Positions 10,378-17,991 of a stretch of DNA of 64,000 bases are shown piece after piece (position 1 is the first letter of the stretch; each line of letters starts with the position of its first letter). The DNA comes from Calothrix anomala FACHB-343. Its GTDB lineage: Bacteria; Cyanobacteriota; Cyanobacteriia; Cyanobacteriales; Nostocaceae. The notes under the pieces were generated by a model. The model was given only the letters and a program-made list of their open reading frames with translations. It had not been told where the DNA came from and searched no databases. The stretch spans positions 19,025-83,024 of the forward strand of contig NZ_JACJQG010000042.1 in NCBI RefSeq assembly GCF_014696435.1. The letters are read 5' to 3'. Made by a program: the position numbers and the translations under genes.

Positions 10378-10414
10378 AAAGTCGGAAGTATGAAATGTTT
10401 CTGCTTCCGACTTT
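10378..10414 (+). terminator. Hairpin terminator after pilC
   Basis: AAAGTCGGAAG at 10378-10388 pairs perfectly with CTTCCGACTTT at 10404-10414, followed by an AT-rich stretch (ATTATTG). It lies about 18 bases after the pilC stop and probably ends the pilBTC transcript. Confidence 0.75.
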
Positions 10415-10449
10415 ATTATTGACTATTCATATTTTCGACTTGTAAAAAT

Positions 10450-11007
10450 ATGCCTGTGCAAAAATCTGATTATGAAGTTACTTTAGCAGAGTATAGTCAT
10501 CATCAAGCAGCGATCGCTTTATTAAAACAGTATCGACCATACTTAGAGATGATTCCCAGTCTGCGCCGTCCTCATGAAAGTGTGATCTCTATTCCATTAC
10601 CTATTGTGCGTCTGCGTCAAACTGAAACCACACCTGCCCAAACAACTTGTGTGCCTTGTGATATCGCTATATTAATGTGCGATCCAGAATGGAAAATTAA
10701 AACGGGAGCGGAGATTTTAATTTTTATTCATCGTCCCCATGAAGATTTTTCTGATTTGTTGGGACGGTGGCGCAAAACTCAAGTTCTTCTCGATAGTAAT
10801 TATGAGTGGTTAATGCCCGAACGCCACCATCATATTTTTAGTGAAGGGGCTAATTCTGTTTATCCCTTGTTTGTAGTCTTTAGCGAGACTTCCGAACGTA
10901 TTCAACGGGGACTAGTAGGTGCAGAACTACCCTTTATTATGCAAAAGCCGGAATACCTAGATGAAGATGAAAACAGGGATGAAGAGGGGCTAGAGGCTAG
11001 GGGCTAG
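10450..11007 (+). CDS. Unknown protein, cyanobacterial hypothetical
   Basis: A 185-residue soluble protein with no signal peptide, membrane segment or motif that I recognise. It has a Cys-rich spot (TTCVPCDIAILMCD, about residues 71-85), a His cluster (ERHHHIF, about 125) and a very acidic C-terminal tail (DEDENRDEEGLE). The last codons run into a TAGGGGC-type heptamer repeat, so the natural C-terminus may have been altered by repeat expansion. It follows pilC in the same direction, but after a terminator-like hairpin, so a pilus role is only a guess from position. Confidence 0.75.
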   Translation: MPVQKSDYEVTLAEYSHHQAAIALLKQYRPYLEMIPSLRRPHESVISIPLPIVRLRQTETTPAQTTCVPCDIAILMCDPEWKIKTGAEILIFIHRPHEDFSDLLGRWRKTQVLLDSNYEWLMPERHHHIFSEGANSVYPLFVVFSETSERIQRGLVGAELPFIMQKPEYLDEDENRDEEGLEARG

Positions 11008-11212
11008 GGACTAGGAATTTTAGATTTTAGATTTTGGATTTTAGATTCAAATACAATCCAAAAGACGCTCGCGGACTCGCTCTAAGCGAAGCTATGCCGT
11101 TCGCGTAGCGTCTCCGACAGGAGAAGGCTTTACGCTGCGCTATCGCAAATCCAAAATCCAAAATTGTTTCAATGCCCCATGCCCAATGCTCCATGCCCCA
11201 TGCCCCATGCCC
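11008..11212. repeat. Intergenic repeat cluster
   Basis: Holds runs of TTTTAGA/TTTTGGA heptamers, a hairpin element at 11063-11113 (AGACGCTCGCGG pairing with TTCGCGTAGCGTCT) that continues into TCTCCGACAGGAGA, and a run of GCCCCAT/GCCCAAT heptamers at about 11173-11212. Part of the hairpin element (GTTCGCGTAGCGTCTCCG) recurs near 34842. No gene. Confidence 0.8.
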
Positions 11213-12241
11213 CTATTTCACAAATTGCGGCATAATTTCGGCAGCAGTAAAGATTCCATAGATGCTGCGTTGGTGCAATTGCTGACCGGCTTTGAGATAA
11301 CCAAAGGCAGGGCCGCAGACATTGGCTGCCATGCTGGTTTCATCACCTAAAGTAAAGGTATGGGTGGAAATTTTACCTTCAAAGGTGCGTCCTGTAACTT
11401 TAACGTTGGTGCTGAGGGGTTTTTTGGGATTGCGCGTATCCACTACACCACCAACAGTGACGCGATCGCGATCGCATATCCCGGCTACCTCTAGCATAAT
11501 ATCATCGGCGTGTTCCATATTCTCTAAGGTCAGCACACCGTTGGTTTTATCTAGTAGGGCTTCGACTTCCGCATCACTCATTGCCCTAGCTGCTTCTACT
11601 GAATAACCAGGCATGTGTCCAATATCTTCACGAACGGTAGCGCGGTAAGCTTCCCAATTGGCAATTCCTACCCCAAAGGTAATTTCTACTTTGTGAATTT
11701 CGGCGTAGCTTTGGGCGGCTAAAGCGGCTGCGGCTGTTAATAATCCTGGTGTCGCGCCACATCCTGTCATGTAGGTGATACCTGCGGCTTGCAGTTCTGC
11801 TTTCATCGCCAGTAGTTGTTCCACTGCACTGGTGCGCTTAATTGCATCTACTAAAACCCCTTGCCAACCTGCGGCGATAAATTGTTTGGCAACAGAGGGA
11901 ATAAAATCGTTGGGTAAATTAGGTAATGCTAGAAAATACCCATCTACAGGTTGCTGAGTATCGATTAAATCTTGAATACTGTTGTTTGTTAAAGTCCCAA
12001 CTGGCTCTAAATAACCCACCGAACCTTGAGATTGGTAGGTAGCAATACATTCTTTGATATCTAAACCTTCAGCAGCATAAGCGAAGCCTTTTTGATCTGC
12101 TACTGCTACTAAAATCATTTCCCGTTTACCAGCAAGTACCTTGGCGGCTGCTTGTCCGAGTCCGCCGAAACCCAGTACTCCTACTCGTATCGCTGGCGAA
12201 ATATTAAGAGAATTTTTGACTGATTCTGGATTCATAGTCAA
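11213..12241 (-). CDS. bioU: BioU-like biotin-synthesis enzyme (saccharopine dehydrogenase-like fold)
   Basis: The 342-residue protein has an N-terminal Rossmann fold with the dinucleotide motif [13 protein letters not shown] (about residues 21-33). Proteins of this cyanobacterial family were long annotated as saccharopine-dehydrogenase-like. One member, Synechocystis BioU, is known to make the 7,8-diaminononanoate precursor of biotin from KAPA while consuming its own active-site lysine (Lys124 there, from memory). Here the matching lysine is probably K135 in [10 protein letters not shown], given the longer N-terminus. No other biotin gene is nearby, so the call rests on family resemblance. 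The alternative is an uncharacterised NAD(P) oxidoreductase. Confidence 0.72.
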   Translation of the reverse strand: MTMNPESVKNSLNISPAIRVGVLGFGGLGQAAAKVLAGKREMILVAVADQKGFAYAAEGLDIKECIATYQSQGSVGYLEPVGTLTNNSIQDLIDTQQPVDGYFLALPNLPNDFIPSVAKQFIAAGWQGVLVDAIKRTSAVEQLLAMKAELQAAGITYMTGCGATPGLLTAAAALAAQSYAEIHKVEITFGVGIANWEAYRATVREDIGHMPGYSVEAARAMSDAEVEALLDKTNGVLTLENMEHADDIMLEVAGICDRDRVTVGGVVDTRNPKKPLSTNVKVTGRTFEGKISTHTFTLGDETSMAANVCGPAFGYLKAGQQLHQRSIYGIFTAAEIMPQFVK

Positions 12242-12478
12242 TTTGTGGAGTTGAATCGAAAGCTTTCAGCATTTCAGCTTATGGCTGATGGCTTTTAGCT
12301 ATAGAGGTTAATTATCGTTCATTATCCTGGTTTATTCCATCCACATACTCGCTTTTTTACCGGAAATTCTTTGTTGGCCATTTTGAATTCAGTAACTACT
12401 GTAAGTGGTAATACCATTATTAGGCATTTTCTATGTTTATATTCCCCAGAATCTCTAATTACTCTAAAAATAAAAATT

Positions 12479-12826
12479 ATGTCTAATTCACTTAATTTGC
12501 TTCCAAATGCAGAAAATGCAGTCGTTGATATTCGTAAATTGCGTGACTACTGCCTCAATCCAGAGCATGATGAAGGCAAACATAAAGCCCGTCTCTTTTC
12601 ATCAATTCTGGGTATGACAGCTGACAATGCTGAGGAATTGCGTCAGATTATTCTTCAAGTTGTCAAAACTCATGAAGTTCGTTTGGGAAGGCGTGATGAA
12701 TTTGGACAACGCTACACTCTAGATTTCACATTGGAATGGCAAGATAGAAGTGCGACCATTCGCAGTGCTTGGATTATCGAAGAAGGTTCTGATGTACCAA
12801 GATTAACTACCTGCTATCCTCTGTAA
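12479..12826 (+). CDS. DUF6883-type small protein, toxin-antitoxin-like pair member
   Basis: A 115-residue protein starting at the ATG for MSNSLNLLPN; 36 further upstream codons are open but not protein-like. The core (NAVVDIRKLRDYCLNPEHDEGKHKARLF to about residue 70) matches my memory of the DUF6883 family: small proteins often encoded beside DUF4926 genes in toxin-antitoxin or immunity-like loci. The DUF4926-type gene follows after 19 bases in the same direction. Which partner would be toxic is unknown. It is the first gene of a 2.2-kb island of toxin-antitoxin modules. Confidence 0.75.
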   Translation: MSNSLNLLPNAENAVVDIRKLRDYCLNPEHDEGKHKARLFSSILGMTADNAEELRQIILQVVKTHEVRLGRRDEFGQRYTLDFTLEWQDRSATIRSAWIIEEGSDVPRLTTCYPL

Positions 12827-12845
12827 TATTTGGATGTGATACAAG

Positions 12846-13094
12846 ATGACTAAAAGTACAATTAAGTTACTGGATGTAATAGCACTGACAGTTGATCTAC
12901 CTGAATATAATCTGTGGCGTGGTCAAGTTGGCACAGTAGTAGAATTATTAGCTGGTGGAGCTGCATTTGAGGTTGAATTTAGCGATCGCAATGGGCGCAC
13001 ATACGAATCTGTCGGTTTACGCTCAGAGCAAATTATGGTGTTACATTTTGAACCAACTTCTCCTGATTCAGTACCGGAAACGGTAACAGTGTAA
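12846..13094 (+). CDS. DUF4926 domain protein
   Basis: An 82-residue protein that is almost entirely one small beta-barrel-like domain (KLLDVIALTVDLPEYNLWRGQVGTVVELL, then FEVEFSDRNGRTY), the pattern of DUF4926. These proteins are commonly paired with DUF6883 proteins. It lies 19 bp after that gene and is surely co-transcribed with it. Molecular function is unknown. Confidence 0.8.
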   Translation: MTKSTIKLLDVIALTVDLPEYNLWRGQVGTVVELLAGGAAFEVEFSDRNGRTYESVGLRSEQIMVLHFEPTSPDSVPETVTV

Positions 13095-13168
13095 GTGAGG
13101 GAAAGTGATGCTTTGGTTGGGCTACGCCTACACATTTATATATAAAAACGTGACACCTAATTCTTCGT

Positions 13169-13285
13169 CCAGCGCCAAAATTACGGGTTGCTTGGGACGA
13201 AGCTTTTGCAGCAATGGCAGAATAACAGGATGATATTCTCCTAGATGACTTAAATACAACTGACTGGGATCGGGTTGAGCGGTAA
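13169..13285 (+). pseudogene. Relic of an AbrB/MazE-type antitoxin C-terminus
   Basis: One frame reads PAPKLRVAWDEAFAAMAE, a stop, then QDDILLDDLNTTDWDRVER and a stop. This closely resembles the C-terminal tail of SpoVT/AbrB-type antitoxins (WDEAFxxMAE...DDxLLDE...DWD). The DNA-binding N-terminal half is missing and the frame has an internal stop, so it is a dead fragment. It sits between two intact pairs in the toxin-antitoxin island. The assignment rests on pattern memory of the tail. Confidence 0.5.
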
Positions 13286-13364
13286 TGTTGCACCTGATTC
13301 AGCAGCTTTTTCGTCAGTTCTTCCCTAGAATGATATTGAGCAACCTTTGGCAGAATATACCAAT

Positions 13365-13619
13365 ATGACGATTGTTGTTTCCCTTAGTCCTGAATTAGAA
13401 GCACGATTGCTAGAGAAAGCTGCAAGACAAGGGCAAGATGTGAGTTTTGTAGCAGCCGAATTACTAGCTAGCGCTCTTGAGTGGGAGTTGCAAGACTCAC
13501 AGGAGGCTATCCAGGGTATTCAGCAAGGATTAAATGACTTTGATGCAGGTATGTTTCGTAGTTTTGAGGAGTTTGCTGAAGAAAAACGTCGCAAGTATAA
13601 TCTGCCAGCTGATTCATGA
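13365..13619 (+). CDS. Antitoxin of a RelE/ParE-type module
   Basis: An 84-residue protein starting with MTIVVSLSPELEARLLEKAARQG, a ribbon-helix-helix-like N-terminus typical of antitoxins, followed by an acidic helical tail. Six upstream codons are also open, but the ATG for MTIVV fits the fold better. Its stop overlaps the toxin start by four bases (ATGA), the normal coupling of antitoxin and toxin. Confidence 0.8.
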   Translation: MTIVVSLSPELEARLLEKAARQGQDVSFVAAELLASALEWELQDSQEAIQGIQQGLNDFDAGMFRSFEEFAEEKRRKYNLPADS

Positions 13620-13963
13620 AATACCGCATTGAAATTTCTAGTGTGGCTGAGGCTGAGGCAGATCGTGCTTTTTTACAGTTGTCTCAACTTACATCCCCTA
13701 GCAAAGCGAGTCAATGGTATGCAGGATTACTACTGGTGATTGAATCTTTGTCGCAAATGCCAAAGCGATGTTCTCTAGCAAGAGAAAACGAGTACTTTAG
13801 CCAAGAAATTCGTCAGATTCTTTATGGTCGAGGACGTAACTCATACCGTATACTTTTTACAATTTTGGAGAATCAAGAAGTATCTACAGTTCGAGTTCTT
13901 CATATACGTCATGCTGCACAGCAAACTCTTGGCGAACCTCCCAATAATCCTGATGAGATTTAA
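13616..13963 (+). CDS. RelE/ParE-family toxin
   Basis: A 115-residue protein with the RelE/ParE superfamily pattern: N-terminal MKYRIEISSVAEAEADRAFL with a two-helix hairpin, then a beta sheet with RQILYGRGRNSYRILFTIL and the terminal strand TVRVLHIRHAAQQTL. RelE members cut mRNA on the ribosome and ParE members poison gyrase; the sequence does not decide between them. Translation is coupled to the upstream antitoxin by a 4-bp overlap. Confidence 0.88.
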   Translation: MKYRIEISSVAEAEADRAFLQLSQLTSPSKASQWYAGLLLVIESLSQMPKRCSLARENEYFSQEIRQILYGRGRNSYRILFTILENQEVSTVRVLHIRHAAQQTLGEPPNNPDEI

Positions 13964-14062
13964 TGCTTTATTGGCATAGTCGAAAAGAAAACTCAAGAAA
14001 TATAAAATCAGAAGTGCGATCGCATTCCGCACCATTAGGTTAAAACTGAGCGATAAGATAAG

Positions 14063-14082
14063 GGTATAACCGTAGTTATACC
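14063..14082. promoter_or_regulatory. Perfect inverted repeat upstream of mazE, probable autoregulatory operator
   Basis: GGTATAAC at 14063-14070 and GTTATACC at 14075-14082 are exact reverse complements around CGTA, and lie 5 bp before the mazE ATG. Ribbon-helix-helix antitoxins typically repress their own promoter through such palindromes. The TATAAC within the left arm could also serve as a -10 element. Function is inferred from symmetry and position. Confidence 0.6.
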
Positions 14083-14087
14083 AGTCT

Positions 14088-14324
14088 ATGAAAACAGCCA
14101 TTTCCATTCCCGATTCACTGTTTGAAGCTGCGGAAAATTTTGCTAAACGAATGGGGCTATCCCGTAGCGAGTTATATGCTAAGGCAATCCAAGAATACTT
14201 AAAAGCGCATAGCGGCGATCGCATTACGGAACAGTTGAATGCTGTGTACGCTGAGGAAGACAGTAGCCTCGATCCGTTGCTTGTTCAGCTTGAGCTTCAA
14301 ACTTTGTCTGAGGACACCTGGTAA
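14088..14324 (+). CDS. mazE: MazE-type ribbon-helix-helix antitoxin
   Basis: A 78-residue protein whose N-terminus (MKTAISIPDSLFEAAENFAKRMGLSRSELYAKAIQEYL) is a clear ribbon-helix-helix DNA-binding domain. The C-terminal 30 residues are acidic, as expected for the toxin-binding tail. The stop shares one base with the mazF start (TAATG). It neutralises MazF and probably represses the operon through the palindrome just upstream. Confidence 0.88.
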   Translation: MKTAISIPDSLFEAAENFAKRMGLSRSELYAKAIQEYLKAHSGDRITEQLNAVYAEEDSSLDPLLVQLELQTLSEDTW

Positions 14325-14665
14325 TGCAACGAGGTGAAATTTGGTGGGCAGAACTGCCAACATCTGTTGCGTCTGAACCTGGATACCGCAGGCCAGTTTT
14401 GATTGTTCAATCTAATGATTTTAATCGCAGCCGAATTAGAACTGTGATTGTAGTTGCATTAACTACTAACCTGCGATTGGCTGATGCTCCGGGTAATGTT
14501 TTAGTTACTACTGATGAGACAGGTTTACCCCAAGATTCTGTTGTGAATGTGTCTCAAATCATTACTTTAGACAAGTCATTTTTGACGGAGCAGGTTAGCC
14601 AAGTTAGCGATCGCGTAATGTTTCTCGTTGAAGATGGTCTGCGGATGGTTCTGGCGTTACTCTAA
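14324..14665 (+). CDS. mazF: MazF-family endoribonuclease toxin
   Basis: A 113-residue protein with MazF/PemK signatures: RGEIWWAELPTSVASEPGYRRPVLIVQSNDFN at the N-terminus (the GYRRPVLI loop carries the catalytic Arg), then TVIVVALTTNLRLADAPGNVLV, and the D-S-V-V-N-V-S-Q-I strand. MazF cuts single-stranded mRNA at short sequence motifs. It is intact and paired with an antitoxin of the RHH class. Confidence 0.92.
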   Translation: MQRGEIWWAELPTSVASEPGYRRPVLIVQSNDFNRSRIRTVIVVALTTNLRLADAPGNVLVTTDETGLPQDSVVNVSQIITLDKSFLTEQVSQVSDRVMFLVEDGLRMVLALL

Positions 14666-15125
14666 CTATATCTACAGAATTCAAAACTGGAACGATCGCG
14701 TTTTGAAGTCGTGTAATGCCTGCGGTAGGATGCGCTTACGCCTTTTTTAGTTGATAATTCATGTTTAAAGCTGCAACTTCCGAGTTCGCCAGTCAAACAT
14801 TCGCCCTTTTTGCTCGACAATTCATGTTTAAAACTGCAACTTCCGAGTTCAAAACTTGAACAATGGTGTTCGCAAGTCAAACATTCGCCTTTTTTACTCG
14901 ACAATTCATGTTCAAAGCTGCAACTTCCGAGTTCCGAACTTGAACGATGGTGTTCGCAACTCGAATTGTCACTCTTTTTTCTCAAAAATTCATGTTCAAA
15001 GCTGTAACTGCCAAAATTTTCTTAGCTTCTGCCTTCTGCCGTCTGCCTCCTGCCGTCTTCCACTAGTTACAATTCTCTAAGAAGCGATCGCGCTTTACTT
15101 GTTTCCCACAATCCCAGCCTAAATA
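14666..15125. other. Gap after mazF holding an 84-bp tandem repeat
   Basis: No supported gene. Most of the stretch is the tandem repeat described separately; the remainder carries CTGCCGTCTGCC-type heptamers and a HIP1 site before the FUSC gene. Frames that stay open across the repeat do so on both strands, because the period is a multiple of three. Confidence 0.7.
14753..15011. repeat. Degenerate tandem repeat with an 84-bp period (four copies)
   Basis: The block AATTCATGTTYAAARCTGYA starts at 14756, 14819, 14903 and 14987. The spacings are 63, 84 and 84 bp; the first unit lacks 21 bp containing CTTGAACRATGGTGTTC. The second and third units share the flanking blocks AACTTCCGAGTT, GTGTTCGCAA and CAAACATTCGCC. 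The fourth is cut short. Confidence 0.85.
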
Positions 15126-17408
15126 ATGCCATCTACAGATATAGGTTCTTTTAGTTGGCTGTTACAACAGTTTCAACTCAAGCCAGGTAAGCCAGCATTT
15201 GTCTACGGATTGCGGACTATTTTGGCGCTAGGTGTTCCGATTGCTGTCGGAATTATCACTGGTTATGGTGCAGCTAGTGCGATCGCAGTTATGGCGGCGA
15301 TGTTCGTGAATATGGTGGATGTGGGCGGCGCTTATCGTCAAAAAGCCACGGCGATGATGGCAGCAACTATTGGGGTAACTGTAGCGTTCCTGTTAGCAAA
15401 TTTAGTCAGCAGCACTATTTGGTTAGCACTTCCCACAACATTCATTGTCATCTTTTTCGCAGGTTTAGCGGGGCTGTTTGGCAGTGTGGCGGCTTCTGTC
15501 AGCTTGGTGATTTCGATTATGTATGTGGTGGCGCTGGCGAAATTTGCTTCATTTCCCGATTTATCTGCTGTGTTGTGGCAATGTTTGTTATCTCTAGCTG
15601 GGGGAATTTGGGCAATGGTGCTGTCTTTAGGGTTGTGGACGATACGTCCTTACACACCCGTGATGGAGTCTGTTGCTAAATGTTATCTCTCATTGAGTAA
15701 ATTCGTGGAATTAGCCAGCCAGAGAGTGTTAAATCTGGAAGATATGCAAAATTGGGCACAACAATTTTTGCAAGCCCAGGATACTGTGACACAGGATTTA
15801 ACTGATGCGCGGAATAATTGGGCATCTGTGTGGACTAGACAAAAAACCGTGAATTTACGGGGCAATCAGTTACTAATTTTAATCGAGGATGCCAACCAAA
15901 TTATTAATTCTGTGGTGGCTGAGGTAGAATTATTAGCGATCGCTTCTTCAAGCCCCTTGTTTTCTGGGTTACAGCAGGAAATTTGGCAAGTAATGGCAGA
16001 GTTGGCAATTGCACTACAAACTCTCTCAGCCGCAATTGTTAAAGGTAGAAGTTCAGTTCACCTGGGAGATTTAGATAGAAAGATTGAAGCATTAGAACAT
16101 CAATGGTTAATATTGCGCAGTCAAGTTGTTAGTCGAACAAACGATCTGCAAATAGATGAATATGCGGATTTAGTTAACTTACGGAAGATTGCAACTAGTC
16201 TGACAAAGCTGACTCAACAGCTTCATACCGATGGTGAGATTGTAGCTAATTTGCGTACAGGAAAACGCCATAGCCACATTTGCCGAGAAATTTCGCCTCC
16301 ACAGCCATCAGAGGGCTTTTCTTGGATAAATACGCTACGGGATAATCTTAATTTTGATTCAGTTTTGTTTCGTCATGCCCTACGCCTAGCATTAATTACC
16401 ACAATTGCCGAACTGGTAGCCTCAATATTGCAATTTCCCACAGGCTATTGGGTAACGCTAACAGCCGTAGTTGCACTTAAACCGAATTTTGGCGGAACTA
16501 CCCAGACAACAGTGCAACGTGTCCTTGGTACTTTTATTGGTGGGATAATTGGTATTACTCTGGTTGTGCTGATCAAGAATCCCGTGGCGATCGCAATTTG
16601 GATTTTGCTGCTGATGTTTACGGCGATGTCAGTGCGATCGTTAAGCTACAGCCTATTTACTATGATGCAGACTCCCGTAATCATTCTGTTACTGAATGTT
16701 ATTAGTACAGGTGGCTGGCAGATTGGAGTATTGCGGATTATTGATACCCTCGCTGGGGGAGTATTAGTACTGCTGGGTAGTTATTTGTTGTTTCCCCGTT
16801 GGGAACGTCAGCAACTCCCCACCCAACTAGAAAAAACCATAGGTGCAAATCTTGTCTACTTTCAACAAGTCATTGCTAATTATCTCAATTCTCGACAAGA
16901 TACTACTGATGCTATTAACAAGCTACGCCATCAAGCTGCAATAGAAAACGTCAATGCTGAGGCGTCTGCACAAAGATTATTTAGCGAACCCCGTCACGTT
17001 CAAGGTGAAATCGAACCTGTAATGACGCTAATGATTTATATTCGCGCTTTTTTTAGTTCAGTGACAACCTTAGGCGAACATTTACAGGAATTTAGCGGCG
17101 ATTATCAATTTACTGAACTCAAGCGATTAGCTGATGCGATTATCCAAGTTTTAGAGAACTTAGCCCAAGCACTGCAACAACAACAGTCACCACAACCCTT
17201 ACCAGAACTAGATAGTTATCTCGAAGCAATTCACAATGAAATTGAACAGCTACATACAGTGCGGATATCAGAAATAGCCACAAATCCTCATGCTGTAACG
17301 CCGACATTACAAGCCGTGCGCGAACAAACTACCCTATCCACCGAGTTAGAGCGGATTGTCAATGAAGTTAAAATTATGCATTGTGCGATCGCGCTTTTGC
17401 AAAAATAA
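15126..17408 (+). CDS. FUSC-family inner-membrane transporter (aromatic acid exporter-like)
   Basis: A 760-residue membrane protein with the two-module architecture of YccS/AaeB-type FUSC proteins. A first block of about six hydrophobic segments (residues 25-180) is followed by a soluble helical region (about 190-400). A second membrane block (about 420-555) begins with LRLALITTIAELVASILQFPTGYWVTLTAVVALKPNFGGTTQTTVQR, which carries the FUSC signature. A C-terminal helical tail ends the protein. Relatives export hydroxylated aromatic acids, but no substrate can be assigned here. No MFP partner gene is adjacent. Confidence 0.85.
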   Translation: MPSTDIGSFSWLLQQFQLKPGKPAFVYGLRTILALGVPIAVGIITGYGAASAIAVMAAMFVNMVDVGGAYRQKATAMMAATIGVTVAFLLANLVSSTIWLALPTTFIVIFFAGLAGLFGSVAASVSLVISIMYVVALAKFASFPDLSAVLWQCLLSLAGGIWAMVLSLGLWTIRPYTPVMESVAKCYLSLSKFVELASQRVLNLEDMQNWAQQFLQAQDTVTQDLTDARNNWASVWTRQKTVNLRGNQLLILIEDANQIINSVVAEVELLAIASSSPLFSGLQQEIWQVMAELAIALQTLSAAIVKGRSSVHLGDLDRKIEALEHQWLILRSQVVSRTNDLQIDEYADLVNLRKIATSLTKLTQQLHTDGEIVANLRTGKRHSHICREISPPQPSEGFSWINTLRDNLNFDSVLFRHALRLALITTIAELVASILQFPTGYWVTLTAVVALKPNFGGTTQTTVQRVLGTFIGGIIGITLVVLIKNPVAIAIWILLLMFTAMSVRSLSYSLFTMMQTPVIILLLNVISTGGWQIGVLRIIDTLAGGVLVLLGSYLLFPRWERQQLPTQLEKTIGANLVYFQQVIANYLNSRQDTTDAINKLRHQAAIENVNAEASAQRLFSEPRHVQGEIEPVMTLMIYIRAFFSSVTTLGEHLQEFSGDYQFTELKRLADAIIQVLENLAQALQQQQSPQPLPELDSYLEAIHNEIEQLHTVRISEIATNPHAVTPTLQAVREQTTLSTELERIVNEVKIMHCAIALLQK

Positions 17409-17456
17409 TTGTCAGGGAAGAAAGGCAGAGGGCAGATGGCAGAAGGGGAGAAGATA

Positions 17457-17492
17457 AAAATTCAAAATTCAAAATTCAAAATTCAAAATTAA
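17457..17492. repeat. Short tandem heptamer repeat (AAAATTC)
   Basis: About five consecutive AAAATTC units lie between the FUSC gene and the convergent DUF2127 gene. The complementary heptamer TTTTGAA runs at 37016-37052 and 44104-44140. Confidence 0.9.
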
Positions 17493-17508
17493 AGACATTG
17501 TTAATTGA

Positions 17509-17952
17509 TTATTTATGCTTAGGAAAATTCCGAAATAAATACCATAAAACCACTACGTTAATTATAAATACAATTAATTTAATGGGGGATATTCCCCGAA
17601 TTAGTTCATAAATTTCTGGGGAAATACTGATACCAACTAGGACTAATACTAAAATATGTGCCCATTGCTTTTCATACCATAAACCAATAGCTTCAATGGC
17701 AGTAACAATGGCATAAATACCAGCACCAATTCCGCTAAAAGCTAAAGTTTTAGGATTAAAGTTGAGAATTTTTTCTACAATCCAATCAATAATTCTGGCT
17801 TTACCTTCTAAAACATAATTTTGAGAAAAGTCTTGCAGATATTGATAATTTTTTAATGCAAATAATAAAGCTATAGCAGTAATCATCAATAGTGAAGCAG
17901 TAAAAGCCTTGTAAAAAACAATGGCTTTTAAGCCAAATGAACGCTGTTTCAA
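17509..17952 (-). CDS. DUF2127-family membrane protein
   Basis: A 147-residue protein with about four hydrophobic segments (residues 8-30, 70-92, 97-115, 122-140). The start GLKAIVFYKAFTASLLMITAIALL and the middle GIGAGIYAIVTAIEAIGLWYEKQWAHIL fit the DUF2127 pattern of small predicted membrane proteins. Function unknown. It is convergent with the FUSC gene and close to the minus-strand dipeptidase gene. Confidence 0.8.
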   Translation of the reverse strand: MKQRSFGLKAIVFYKAFTASLLMITAIALLFALKNYQYLQDFSQNYVLEGKARIIDWIVEKILNFNPKTLAFSGIGAGIYAIVTAIEAIGLWYEKQWAHILVLVLVGISISPEIYELIRGISPIKLIVFIINVVVLWYLFRNFPKHK

Positions 17953-17991
17953 ATAACCTCCTCAGTAAGAGAATTCTAACTCAAAAATATA

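Noticed and set aside
12400-12413. GTA-N8-TAC NtcA-like site upstream of the DUF6883 gene
   Set aside because: This short palindrome occurs often by chance; the -10 spacing is weak and the gene has no nitrogen link.
14662-14985. 107-codon minus-strand frame with 28-residue repeats
   Set aside because: It only translates the 84-bp tandem repeat, which is open on both strands because its period is a multiple of three.
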